A DNA stretch of 64,000 nt from Dama dama (Eukaryota; Chordata; Mammalia; Artiodactyla; Cervidae): contig NC_083704.1 in assembly GCF_033118175.1 (NCBI RefSeq), positions 53,532,501 to 53,596,500 of the forward strand. The letters run 5' to 3'. The position numbers were made by a program, and so were the translations under genes. Below the pieces are notes generated by a model. That model ran no database searches. It was not told the DNA's origin and worked only from the letters and a program-made list of their open reading frames with translations. Position 1 is the stretch's first letter. Each line of letters starts with the position of its first letter. This document shows positions 1-52,724 of the stretch, one piece after another.

Positions 1-92
1 CTTTTCCAGGGGATCTTCCCGATCCAGGGATCAAATCTGGGTCTCCCTCATTGCAGGCAGACGCTTTACCATCTGAGACACCAGGGAAGCCC
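1..92 (-). mobile_element. Bov-tA-type SINE fragment, antisense
   Basis: Ends in ACACCAGGGAAGCCC, the reverse complement of the standard Bov-tA 5' end. Cut by the window start. Lies in a DCAF1 intron. Confidence 0.85.
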
Positions 93-567
93 TTAAACTC
101 ATTGGTAAATCACAGAGGTGATTTTCATTTTCTTTGGACTGTACATGTTTATGTATTTTATTTCATAATAAAAAATAAGAGTGGGATATGTGGAGTTTAA
201 ACACTTGTTTTATGGAGGACTTCTTAGACATTGATAATGTTAATTGTGCATTGTGAACTTCAAAGAGCCACATAGAATTTTCAGTGCTCCCCGTTTGGTT
301 ATGGAACCTTTTGGGTCTTAATAGCTACATTATGTGATAGTTGATCTTTAGCTTGAGTTTTAGTGGATAAATAGGACTTTCACAGATGCACAGTTATTTT
401 AAACCACCTTCTATAGTACATTTAGTTTGCTTACATTTTGTAATCTTATGAGCAATATTGAAATATTTTATTAAAATTTTTTTTTATAAACTGAAGTCAT
501 TGCTTATATCTTGAATTATGAAATCTTTACCCACCTGATTTGTACTATTTCATTTCCTTTACTAAAG
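93..567 (+). other. DCAF1 intron, 3' part
   Basis: AT-rich intron leading to the first visible exon. Apart from the SINE at its start I see nothing. Confidence 0.6.
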
Positions 568-43034
<42,467 letters not shown>

Positions 43035-43907
43035 GGAGTCAGCACGACGTGGAAGAGATTCTTGGCAGGAGAGAAACTGAGTCAGATTAATTCAGAACAT
43101 CTTCCCTTCCCTCTCTCCCAGGGCTCTATTAAGGAACTGCATGCCCTGGCCCTGCATTCAGAGAATTATGGTTTAGAGTCTCACTGGAATCTGAGAGTCC
43201 TTCTAAGAACAATAACAACCACAAAAAGACAACAGGGGTTAGGCCCTATTCTGCTTTCCCCTTCTCCTAGGATGGACATATCTTTCCTCAAGGGAAAAAA
43301 AAACAAACAAACATGTCTCTGGGGTTATTTCACAATATATTTTCTTTGTATAATGTTCTTTACTTAAAGAACAAGAAATAGTTTTTTATAAAACTTTAAA
43401 AAGAAAAAAAAAAGGCATTTATAACTGAGGGTATGAACTTATATCCACCAGGTCTCTTGTCCCTGTACTTCATTTTCTACAAAAGAAAATGATGTCTAAA
43501 GAACAATATAGAGGCATTTTTACACACATATTTAAATGAAAAGGAAAATCGTGGTTTCTTAAATTGATAAGGATTAAGAATATTTTATTATAAATATAAT
43601 ATATGATTTTTTAACCTGTTTTGTTGCCTCATATGCCGTCAGGTTAATTTGTTTTCCTTTGTGCCAGAGGTGGGGAGGAGGCGCTGCTTGTTTGCTGAGT
43701 AAATGCCTAGGTTCACCCACCTTCACGGCTTGGGGGCAGCAAGGTCATTGTGGATATTGGTTTTGTGGAGTTGAGGGAACTTAGGATATAAGTTCACTCC
43801 CTCTATTTTTCTTTGTGATTCAGTTTTTCAAAAATCTTTTTTTCTTCCTTTTCTCCCCAATGTGGAAATTACAAATCAAAGGCCTTTTTTCTTTAATGTA
43901 AAGTGTA

Positions 43908-43913
43908 TTTATT
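43908..43913 (-). terminator. RBM15B poly(A) signal AATAAA (minus strand)
   Basis: TTTATT on the + strand. I found no other AATAAA or ATTAAA on the minus strand between here and the RBM15B stop, so the 3' UTR would be ~3.9 kb. That agrees with the long 3' UTR known for human RBM15B. Confidence 0.6.
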
Positions 43914-43931
43914 TTAAAAAAAAAAATACAA

Positions 43932-43937
43932 AATAAA
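43932..43937 (+). terminator. DCAF1 poly(A) signal AATAAA
   Basis: Canonical AATAAA followed by a TGTCTTTGCTTGTTT-type downstream element. It sits 18 bp beyond the opposed signal used by RBM15B. Confidence 0.75.
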
Positions 43938-45281
43938 ACTACAAGTCTGTCTTTGCTTGTTTATGGCCTTTCCCTGTTCTCTTTTACTGAAGTGGGGTGG
44001 GGTTCCTTACCTTGCAGCTGTAGCCCAGGCAACAGGGAAGATGCCTCCCAGAGGCAGCCCGAGACGGGGTGAGAGCGCGCTCTGCCCAAAGCGCTCTGGG
44101 AGAAGAGCAGCCTCGTCAGCGTCTAACCTGGTCTCCAGCTCGCCCCGCAGGGGAAGAGGGCTCCTCAAGGCACCATCCACTGCGTGCCGCTCCCCCACCC
44201 CCGCTGGTATCCTGGGCTCTGAAGCAAGAAGGCAGCTCCCCAGTACAGATGTGGGGGAGCTGGAGTGTTAGGGGCCCTCCTGGGGTGTTGTGAGCCATGA
44301 GCTGATGGACCTAAGGAGTGAAAGCATTGTGGCCATCCTTGTGGCTGGGGGACCCTCGTTACTGTTTTCTTAAAGGAGCACAAGGAGGACGGACCCTAGG
44401 AGTTCGGGGGCAGCTGAGGCTGGGTTAGCAGGTGCTTCACTGGCCTCGACAGCTGGCCTTGTGGTTAAACTGTTCCCACCAAGCAAAGTACCAAATGCTC
44501 TTAACCTCTTCACTCACCCCACCTCATCCCCTTCTTTCCCACAAGAAGGAGGAGACCTAGTATCTCTCTTCCTTTGAGTTTCCCCAGTTTCTGTTGTAGG
44601 CCTTTGTTAACTGAGATTTTACTCCCTTTGCTGAGGTGAGGACAAATCTGTGAAGTAAACAAGATGGCTAAAACTCAGCGGGGGAGAGTAAAGGAAGCCC
44701 CGCTGGGCTGGCACCACACGGCTCACACACACCGAAGTGGGCCTCTGGAGGGCAGAGGTCTCAGCTCGTAAACTGCTTCATGCCTCAGCTGAAATGGATT
44801 GCTAACTAACACCTAACCAGTAGGCTAGTCTGACTGCTGGTGCATTACAGGAAAAAAGGCTAAAAGTCAAGCAGCACTAAAAAGTTATTCTAGTCATTAA
44901 CTCAGCCAAGCCCCAGTCTCCCTGAACTCTGCCAGCAGCCCTTGGGAGCACCCACCCACAGGTCTCTGGGGTGGAGATGGGGGCCAGCCATGAGAGCGCA
45001 GCATCCTGGTCGACCTGACAACACACCCTTAGGGAAGCACCCCAGGAGGCAAAGGAAACATCAGCCCTCTTTTCTTTATCTGCCAAGGCCGAAGATCTCA
45101 GTCCCTTAGGAAGGAACATGCAGAACAGTACCAAACCACCAATGAGGCAAATTTCACCTTCCGTTGGTTTTTGCCTTTAAGCCACACCTCAGATAGGAAC
45201 TGCAGGTGGAGCCACTGGTTGCCTGCAGTTCTCCCTGTGGGGGAAGCATCGTAAATCATGGGGATGGCGGAGGGAGGGGAT

Positions 45282-45370
45282 TAGACACACATATATACTT
45301 AAAACTGATTCGTTTTGCTGTATGGCAGAAACCAACACAACACTGTAAAGCAATTATCCTCCAATTTAAA
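45282..45370 (+). mobile_element. L1 3'-end fragment
   Basis: GTATGGCAGAAACCAACACA followed by ACACTGTAAAGCAATTATCC, an artiodactyl L1 3' terminus. Lies in the RBM15B 3' UTR, antisense to it. Confidence 0.7.
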
Positions 45371-45701
45371 AGTCAAGAGCGGAAGAAGGAAAGAGGTGAG
45401 GGTCTGAGGCAGAGAATGGTCACACTGCAGGAAAACTCTAGTTCAATTTGGGTCCAGAGAGCACCTATCCCTGACAAGGGTGAGCAAGGCACGGGGACAA
45501 GGGTGAGCAAGGCACGGGTTCAAGTGTCCTCTCCAACCAGACTTCCTAGCAGGTTTCTGTTTGGGGGAAAGCCAGGTAGTGCTCTGAGTCCTGACCACCT
45601 ACTCTACAGAACAGCCCAAAGGCACCTGGGGCTCACGGCAGCAAAGCGACTCTGCCTGTGATCTGGGCATTTGTCCCGACTTCACCTACTTTAACCCTGA
45701 A

Positions 45702-45881
45702 GACTCGGTGGTAAAGAACGCGCCTGGCAACGCAGGAGATCCCTGGGTCGGGAAGATCCCCTGGAGGATGGCGTGGCTACCCCCTCCAATATTCTTGTCT
45801 GGGAAATCCCAGGGACAGAGGAGCCTGGCAGGCTACGGTCCGTGCGGTTGCACAGAGTCGGACATGACTGAATGACTTAAC
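45702..45881 (+). mobile_element. Bov-tA SINE inside RBM15B 3' UTR
   Basis: GACTCGGTGGTAAAGAACGC through GAGTCGGACATGACTGAATG. Somewhat diverged. Antisense to RBM15B. Confidence 0.82.
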
Positions 45882-47831
45882 ACCACCACCTGTTCTAAGC
45901 AAGATGAGGCCACTCCGGCTCCCCGTGGTCCCCACTGCCTGGGATGGTGCAGCTGTGGTCTGCACCCCACACTGCTTTGCTCAGATACCTGGCAGATGTG
46001 GCTGAAACTCAAGTACAAACACATTCAACACTTCCTGAGTTTCACATTATGAACGCGCTTGTTCATTAGCAACAGCTGAAGCCCAGGGAGCAGTACTTCC
46101 CCTGGCACCTTCCTTCCCGTTTAAATCTCTAAGGTCTTAAAAAGTCACCTCTTTCACTGTTCCTGGGGAGAGGCCTGTATTCTCATGAGGTCCGGACAGA
46201 GCCCCAGCCTCCATCTCACGAACTTTCTCTCAAAACATCTCAGCTGTCACCTGCGCTGTCTCGTGGCAGTCAGGGTAGTGGACCAAACCTAGAGAGGGGA
46301 CAGCATGTCAATAGAACCCATGGTTCCAGGTCACCTGGGGGCTCATTTCCCTTAATGGAGCATCTGTTCTCCCTCAGCCTTGACAGTGATGCTTTTGGAC
46401 CATCTAAACCGCCACAAACATTCCGAAAAAGTGTTCTATGGTGGCCACTGCTGTGTGACTGATGTCCCTCCCTGGTCCCCGACACTGCTGGCTTCATCTG
46501 CCAAGCTGGCCATACTGCTTGTAGAGACACATGGTCAGAGAACTTGGGGCTTTCCCTCCCAGCTTGGGGGTGCCTCCCCACTCCTCCCCAGCCTGCATGG
46601 CTTAGGCTTCCAGCACTGCCCAACACCTCAGCAACTGTGACATTTCCCCAGAGAGGAACCCCCTTTTCCAGTGGTCCCCACCTCAGCAGTATCAGGGCGG
46701 GAGGCCCGAGGTACCAGCGCTCACTTTGCACCTGAGAAAGTTACGTCAGTTTACAAGAGCATCTTCCTAACCCTTTGTCCGCCATCAAAAACTCTTCAGA
46801 CCAGGGATCCCGTGTCCCTCACTCTGCTCCAGTGACCGGGCAGAGGCCCACACCAGCCCTGAACCATCACAGGAAAAGCCACAATTCACAAGCACTGGGA
46901 AAAGTTCAAGGATTAACCAAGGAAAGTGGGCTTTCCCGCTCCACTCCAACGTTTGACCACCAGTGCCCCTGGGAGTCTGAAGGAGCGCCGTCTCCACCTG
47001 GGTATCCCCGGGCTGCTGCATTAAGGGGAGAAGGGAGGCTAACGAGAGAAGGAAGCTGGACGCAGACACCAGGACCCCAATATTGCGCTGCTCCTCCCAT
47101 GACTACCACACCACATGACTGCTAAGGTCCACCTGCTTTCAAAAAGGCCTGAAAACTAGGTGCTTTGTTCAATCTGACGGACACACACATTGTTCACGGC
47201 AGGAAAACAAAAACTACCACAGCTGCTGGCTAGACTTAGGCTTAACCCCTTCCTGGGCAATGGGCCCTGTGGAGGCTGGCATGGCATGGTCTGAAATGAA
47301 ACCCACTTGCTCTCAGCCCAAATTAGAAACGCCTGTGAATGGAGCTGGGGGCTGACAGGCACCAATGCAGCAGGGCTGGGGGACACGCCGGCAGTGGAAA
47401 GATGACAGAAGGCATGTGTGCAGGCAGCGGGGGACAGTCTTCCATCCTTTGAGAAAATCATGTGATTAAACCAGGACTCTGAACAGGATTAAAAATCCAT
47501 CCTCTGACAAAGGCTTTACTGACAATTTTCCATACAGTTAGTCAAAAAATAAAAAAATACAGAACACAGCAGACAGCATTTCATACACTAGAAGCCAACA
47601 TGACAGGAGTCCCTTCTCATCACGGTAAAAAAAAAAAAAAAAAAACCCAAACCTAAGAACTTAGTTTTTGATGGGGAGATAGGACTTTGGTCCCCTACCA
47701 AATGAAACAGAGTAACCCAGCAGAGAATTCAAATCAAGGGTGTAAGATGGGCCAGGGGGTGCAGGGCGGCGGTGGTCAGATTTTAAAATAACTGCTTTAG
47801 TGACGAACAGGCTGCAAAGGCCAGGTCTGGG

Positions 47832-50516
47832 CTAGGCTGTGTCTCTCACTATAACTATCACCATGTGCTCTTCCTCTAGCTTGCCCAATGTCCTCAGTGC
47901 TGACTGGAGGTACTGCTGTGAGAAGTCACAGGGGGGGAAGGCGTAGAGCATGCCCGTGCTGTCTCTGCCCTTGGATCCACCCACTGGCAGGCTGATCACC
48001 CCTGCAGCCTGCTTCTGTTTCAAGTAGGAGACCAGGTTCCTGAGAAGCCGCCTCTGTAGGCCAGGCTCCACCGTGGGCATCCCCTCGGAGCCAGGCCCAC
48101 TGGGGGTCGCCTGGGTGGCCAGGAGCACTGCGTAGCCATTGGGGCTCCCCTGCTTGATGCGTCGCGTGACCTCATCGAGCTTGGGCTGGTCCAGGCGAAG
48201 GCGCTGGGCAATCTTCAGCTGGGTCAACTTACTCCCGGAAGTGTGGTCTTTGAGGAGACTGCTGATCACCCCCTGGTCCCCCTCTAGGATGTGCATAGAT
48301 GTCGGGAAGCAGCTGTTTTTCAACACCAGGAGCCCGTTCCAACCCAGCTGCAGCGTCTGGGCATACTCTGAGAGACTCTTGAGCTTTTTGGTCTCGTGTT
48401 TTGGCTCTTCCAGAGGCTTGGGCTCGGCCTCAGTGGTCCGGTGATTGCGCTCGCTCTCTCGGGTCTTCTTCCCGTGGGCAGAGTCGGGAGCCTCGTGGTG
48501 GTGGTGGTGGCTCCGCTCCTCTGCCCCGTGTCGGCTGTTGCTGAGGGAGTTGCTGCCGGACTCCTTGGTCCCTTCACTGGAATGGTTTTCCTTGCGGCCA
48601 CGCTCCGGGGTGCGGTCGGAGCCTCGGTCCGCAGGCTGCCCACCACCCTTGGTCCTGCTCCGTTCCTCATAAGGGGAGTGGGTGGACCTTCCGCGATCAC
48701 TTGAGAGGCTCCGGCGCTTCCGCCTGTCCTCCCAGGCCTTGGGCAGGCCCCGGTCCCCATCTCCTCCCCAGCGCTCACCACTCCGGCTGCGCACTGAGCG
48801 GGTATAGCCCTCGAGGCTGTTTCGGCGATCAGAGCTTTTACTGGGGCTGGTCCAGTCCCCTTCCAAAAAGGTCCGCTCTCGATCTGAGTACAGGAGGTGT
48901 GGAGGGGTCCTGTCCCGCACCCGCAGGTCGGCATCCAGGTTCCGGTGCCGGGTGTACCCGTCTGGGAGCAGCTCATAGTGCACAGGGAGAGGGGAGGGCT
49001 GGTACTGCTGGGGATACCGAGTCTCCTCTGCTTTGGCAAAATCCACGCGCAGCCTGCGGTCCGGACCCCCCAAGGGAAAGCCCCTCATTTTAGCACAGGC
49101 GGCCTGGGCTGCGTCCAAGCTCTCGTACTGGATGTAGGCAAAGCTATCTCCCTTGACATGATCAATGGTCCGAATGCTCCCAAAACGGTCAAACTCCCGG
49201 GCCAGAGCCGCCAGTGAGGTGTTAGGTCCCAAGCCACCCACCCAGAGGCGCGTAGTGGGGTTGGCCTTGCCGTACCCTATCTTAATGGGATTGCGGCCTA
49301 TCACCCGACCCGACATGCCCACCTTGGCCCGGTGGGCCATGTCCAGGTTCTGGAACTTCAGGAAGGCATACGCACCGCCCTGCCCACGGGCGGGTCTCTT
49401 GATGACCACCTCCTCAATGATGCCGTACTTCTCGAAAGCCCGTCGCAGCTCCACCTCTGACACGCTGTGGTCCAGGTTCCCAATGAAGAGGTTGCGCGTG
49501 GCCCGCTGGTCGTCCTCGGGCATCAGGTCCTCTTCGCACACGGCCGGGTAGCCGTAGGGTCGCCCGCGGTCGTCATACAGCCCGTAGTAGTCCAAGGCCC
49601 GCTCCCGGGACAGGCCTACAGCGGCGGCGGCGGCCGCCGCATCCAGAGCAAAGGCTGCGGCAGCGTGGCGGGCGCGGGGCTCCCGCAGCGGAGGGGCGGC
49701 AACCGGGGACAGCGAACGCTGCTTGTACTGGTAGCCGCCGTGCAGCGGGAGGTAGCCGAGCGGGTCGGCGGGCGCGGGCGGGCCCGGGGGCGGAGTGGAG
49801 GCGGCGGCGCTGCTGCTGCTGCTTCGCCGGCTGCTCCCGCCGCCGCCGCCGCCGCCTCGCAGGTACACGGGCTCCACCTTGAGCGGGCGGTCGTAGAGCA
49901 GCAGCTGGCGGGCCAGGGCGTGTTGGCGGGCCTCACGCGCGTCCTGCGGGTGCCGGAAGTTCACGTAGGCCACGCGGCCCAGCTCAGGCGTGTGCGACAG
50001 GCGCAGGCTGATCTCGCCGAAGCGCTTAAACTGGTGGAAGAGCCGATCTTCCAGGTGCTCGGCGGGCAGCGCGGGGCTCAGGCTGCTGATGAGCAGCGTC
50101 TTGTACTCGGGTGCAGCCGCTGAGGAGCCGGGACCCGTGGGCTCGGCTCCGGGCGGCGGCGGAGGTGGCGGTAGCGGAGACGCGCGGGGCGACGCGCCCG
50201 AAGCGCCTGGGTCCCCTGAGGCCTTGCCACCGCGTCCCCCGCCGCCGGCGCCCGAGCCCGAGGAGCGGCCGCTGCTCGCACGGTGATTCGCGTCCCCGGC
50301 GCCTCGGCCGTCGCGATGCCCACCACCGCTGCCCCCGCTACCGCGAGGTTTGTCGCGGGCCCGCGTTGGAACGGGGTGCTTGGCGCCGCCCGAGGCCTTG
50401 TGCGCCGCCCGCCGCCCGCCCGCCTCCGCCTCCCGTTCGCGCTCCCGGGGGCGCTTGGCCGACGATGACGAGCCGCGCCCGCTCGGGCTGGAGTCTCGCT
50501 CGCTCTGCCTCTTCAT
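47832..50516 (-). CDS. RBM15B: RBM15B, SPEN-family RNA-binding protein, intronless
   Basis: A single 894-codon ORF with no introns, close in length to human RBM15B (~890 aa). Residues 1-130 are low-complexity Arg/Ser/Gly/Pro. RRM1 is about 138-218 (LLISSLSPALP, VAYVNF), RRM2 about 341-418 (NLFIGNLDH, YAFLKF), RRM3 about 422-497 (LWVGGL, FAYIQY). An RS/RE-rich region with an HHHHHH run lies at about 500-700, and a C-terminal SPOC domain at about 718-892 (WNGLLVLKNSCFPTSMHILE through HMVIVIVRD). Known role: nuclear; recruits the WTAP-METTL3 m6A writer to RNA, including Xist, and affects splicing and export. The start lies in a moderate context (G at -3) and is preceded by a short upstream ORF. 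The gene is convergent with DCAF1 and very GC-rich. Confidence 0.97.
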   Translation of the reverse strand: MKRQSERDSSPSGRGSSSSAKRPREREREAEAGGRRAAHKASGGAKHPVPTRARDKPRGSGGSGGGHRDGRGAGDANHRASSGRSSGSGAGGGGRGGKASGDPGASGASPRASPLPPPPPPPGAEPTGPGSSAAAPEYKTLLISSLSPALPAEHLEDRLFHQFKRFGEISLRLSHTPELGRVAYVNFRHPQDAREARQHALARQLLLYDRPLKVEPVYLRGGGGGGGSSRRSSSSSAAASTPPPGPPAPADPLGYLPLHGGYQYKQRSLSPVAAPPLREPRARHAAAAFALDAAAAAAAVGLSRERALDYYGLYDDRGRPYGYPAVCEEDLMPEDDQRATRNLFIGNLDHSVSEVELRRAFEKYGIIEEVVIKRPARGQGGAYAFLKFQNLDMAHRAKVGMSGRVIGRNPIKIGYGKANPTTRLWVGGLGPNTSLAALAREFDRFGSIRTIDHVKGDSFAYIQYESLDAAQAACAKMRGFPLGGPDRRLRVDFAKAEETRYPQQYQPSPLPVHYELLPDGYTRHRNLDADLRVRDRTPPHLLYSDRERTFLEGDWTSPSKSSDRRNSLEGYTRSVRSRSGERWGGDGDRGLPKAWEDRRKRRSLSSDRGRSTHSPYEERSRTKGGGQPADRGSDRTPERGRKENHSSEGTKESGSNSLSNSRHGAEERSHHHHHEAPDSAHGKKTRESERNHRTTEAEPKPLEEPKHETKKLKSLSEYAQTLQLGWNGLLVLKNSCFPTSMHILEGDQGVISSLLKDHTSGSKLTQLKIAQRLRLDQPKLDEVTRRIKQGSPNGYAVLLATQATPSGPGSEGMPTVEPGLQRRLLRNLVSYLKQKQAAGVISLPVGGSKGRDSTGMLYAFPPCDFSQQYLQSALRTLGKLEEEHMVIVIVRDTA

Positions 50517-50556
50517 GGCGCCGGCGCGGCTGGCGGGCGGGCGGCCCGCAGGCCCC

Positions 50557-50610
50557 TCACAGCGGCGGCGGCGGCGGCGGCCGAGGAGGCAGCGCCCCCG
50601 GCGCCGCCAT
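50557..50610 (-). CDS. Upstream ORF in RBM15B leader, 17 aa, poly-proline
   Basis: ATG at 50610-50608 with A at -3 and G at +4, a stronger start context than that of RBM15B itself. It encodes MAAPGALPPRPPPPPPL and stops 40 nt before the RBM15B ATG. Its ATG lies inside a YY1-type motif. It is translated only if transcription starts upstream of 50610, which cannot be seen here. Confidence 0.5.
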   Translation of the reverse strand: MAAPGALPPRPPPPPPL

Positions 50611-50615
50611 CTTGG
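50603..50615 (-). promoter_or_regulatory. YY1 motif in RBM15B promoter/leader
   Basis: The minus strand reads CCAAGATGGCGGC, a full match to the AANATGGCGGC YY1 consensus. Such sites typically lie just downstream of the start in TATA-less CpG promoters, which fits the position ~90 nt before the RBM15B ATG. Confidence 0.65.
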
Positions 50616-50676
50616 ACAAAAGGACTCGGCGCGGCGACGGGGCGGGGCGGGAGCTGCGCTGAGTGCCTGGGAGTCG

Positions 50677-50710
50677 CGTTATCAGGCTGCGCCGGCCTAC
50701 CACGTGACCC
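50677..50710. repeat. Promoter direct repeat, copy 1
   Basis: A 34-bp unit ending in TACCACGTGACCC. A second, 35-bp version occurs at 50746-50780, so the E-boxes are 70 bp apart. About 80% of aligned bases agree, with one indel. Confidence 0.6.
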
Positions 50711-50745
50711 CCATGGTGGGCGGGGCGAGGGCAGCGCCGGGCGTG

Positions 50746-50780
50746 CGTCATCGGGCCGCGCCGCCCGTACCACGTGACCC
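50746..50780. repeat. Promoter direct repeat, copy 2
   Basis: Second copy of the unit described at 50677-50710. CACGTGAC at 50771-50778 is a USF/MiT-TFE type E-box. Confidence 0.6.
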
Positions 50781-50960
50781 TGTGGCTAGCGGGCGAACTC
50801 GCCCGCACTGTGAGCTCTGGCGCCGCCGTGCGGCTGGCGTGGCCGAGGCCCGGGGCTCCACAGAAACTGGAGCCCTGGAGAGGGACAGAAGCCTCGGTCT
50901 CCTGGCTAGAGGCGTCGCAGGCGCGGGTGTGCCAGGCCTTGAACTTTATGGGATATTCCC

Positions 50961-52700
50961 TCAATCCCAGGACTAGGTTTGGGTGACCACCCCCAAGCCC
51001 TGCCCTGGCATCTTCTGACTGGGTCCAGCATTAACAACCCGAACCCACACCCCGTATCTCGAGTATCCCCTGCGTTCAGGTTCACTTGTGGCAGCCCGCC
51101 CGAGAGGTCTTGAGAATCGTGGCTATGCACTCAGACGGCAAGACCTGTCGGGTCCCTGGCTGGGCACAGAAATACAAAACCTGTGGTTTCTAGGGTGGGA
51201 ACAGGCTAGGCTCCTTACAGCAACGGGGCCCACCCTCCGCGTAGGCATTCGAGTACAGAGGGCTGTAAGAGCAGGGTCACGGAACCAAGGGCGAAGAGAA
51301 GGCCGAACCCAGCAGTTACCGTTTGCCACGCTTACCTCTCCCTGGCCAGTGCTCTCGTATCCACCTCCATGGTGGTGACATGAAGGGGAAATCCTGTTCG
51401 GGTGCCAAGCCCCCTCAGAGAGGCTTTCATTTTCCATGGAGAGTTAACCGGAGGCTTCACAGGACCTGACCCAACTTAAGCCACAGAAACCGTGGCGTGG
51501 GTAAGAGCGCATGCGCGTCTTCCGTCCTCCCACGACCAAAAGCTTTTGCGAGGAGCGCCTGCAGCCACTAACGCAGGTGCACTAGATTAAGAGTCTTACA
51601 AGAAACACCTGTTAACGTTCCAGGTCTCCTTGGCAACTTCCAGAAAGGAGTTAACCCTTTTAAAGATATCCTTGGGGGTCACCCTCAGGTAGCAGTTGGG
51701 CTGTCTTCCCTGTTTGGTGTAGCCTGCAGGACACAGAGGCCACCAGAACACAGCTGCTAGGTTGAAACACCTCCATCTACTAAGATTTCTGGTTCCAGTC
51801 ATGCATTTCCTCAACACCTTTCAGGGGCTCAGAAAACTGCTTGTCTGACCATAACAGCCCATCTCATTCCTCAAAATAGGGAACACCTGGCCTAAGAGGT
51901 GCATTCTTTCTGACATGAAAATTGTGGGCCTGCTGCTCCCAGCCATTAGTGGACCCTCAGCCGGCTGAGGGGGCCCTTTACGTCCGCAATCTTGAATTTA
52001 GGAACTGCACAAATGATGTGACCTGAGGTGAGAGCAAGGAAGCACTGTTTCTTAGTCCTTCCCTTGTGGTGGTCTCTGAGGGCATGAGCAGCAGAGGTGT
52101 CTCCACTGAGTCACAGTTCATGCTGCTCATTGGGTTTCCCAGGCACCAACCCCCAAAAGAGCAACTAAAAAACCAGACTCCAGGGCCACCCTCTCAGGAC
52201 TTCAACTGTTAGGATTATCTTGGGTAAACAAAGGCAGAAGACAGCCTCTCACTGGCTCTTTGTACAAACCAACTCCTGCCAGTCTTGGAAAACCCCAACT
52301 AGGTACCAAAGGCTTAGGGTTGACAGTGGACCCACAAACTGAGTTGAACAAGTAGATGGCCAGATCTGGACAGTGACTGATGGAGGTAGCCAGGCCATGA
52401 GTAGCTTCAGAAATGTGACAGTACTGAACATACTGTTATTGACGTCATCGTTGCAGGAAATTGCATTAAACCTCAGTCTTGCTTGCAACCCAGCCCCATC
52501 TCTGGACAGTCCCTGTGGGCCAGGGGTATCAAGCCCCACCTCCTCCCTCCATTCTTGCAGAGCCCCACAGGCCCCTGTCCTGTCCTGGCATCCCAGCATT
52601 GACTGGTGGTTGAAGGACAAATTTGAATACACCTGAAGACTCTCTGTAAACCAGAAAGCATAAACCGGTGAAATCTTCATCATGGATAAAACCCTATTTC
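50961..52700. other. RBM15B-MANF intergenic interval
   Basis: Between the RBM15B promoter and the presumed MANF poly(A) site. I recognise no gene or repeat. The one notable element is a perfect palindrome GCGCATGCGC at 51507-51516 (NRF1-type core) followed by CTTCCG. Confidence 0.5.
51507..51516. promoter_or_regulatory. NRF1-type palindrome
   Basis: GCGCATGCGC, the core of the NRF1 consensus, with an ETS-like CTTCCG four bases downstream. It stands alone about 0.7 kb from the RBM15B promoter. Function is inferred from the motif only. Confidence 0.4.
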
Positions 52701-52724
52701 AGTATTCACTTTAATTCTTCAAGG

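Larger units (their letters stand above)
43035..43955 (+). other. DCAF1: DCAF1 3' UTR
   Basis: About 0.9 kb of AT-rich sequence after the stop, including several A runs, ending after the AATAAA at 43932-43937. The cleavage position is inferred from the usual 10-30 nt spacing and a T/G-rich stretch just downstream. Confidence 0.75.
43890..47831 (-). other. RBM15B: RBM15B 3' UTR (long)
   Basis: Inferred untranslated tail from the stop at 47832 to the minus-strand AATAAA near 43908. It contains an L1 3' end (~45282-45370), a Bov-tA SINE in the opposite sense (~45702-45881) and, on the RBM15B strand, a T-run (A-run at ~47626-47645 on the + strand). I see no coding potential on either strand here. 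The 3' boundary is not directly proven. Confidence 0.6.
50517..50960 (-). promoter_or_regulatory. RBM15B CpG-island promoter and leader
   Basis: Extremely CG-rich sequence with a GGGGCGGGGCGG-like GC box near 50640, two CACGTGAC E-boxes at 50701 and 50771, and no TATA box that I can see. The island continues into the 5' part of the coding exon. The start site is not defined by the sequence alone. Confidence 0.65.

Noticed and set aside
49467..50976. Antisense ORFs of 183-218 codons over the RBM15B 5' half
   Set aside because: Shadows of a GC-rich coding exon and CpG island; low-complexity, no recognisable domain.
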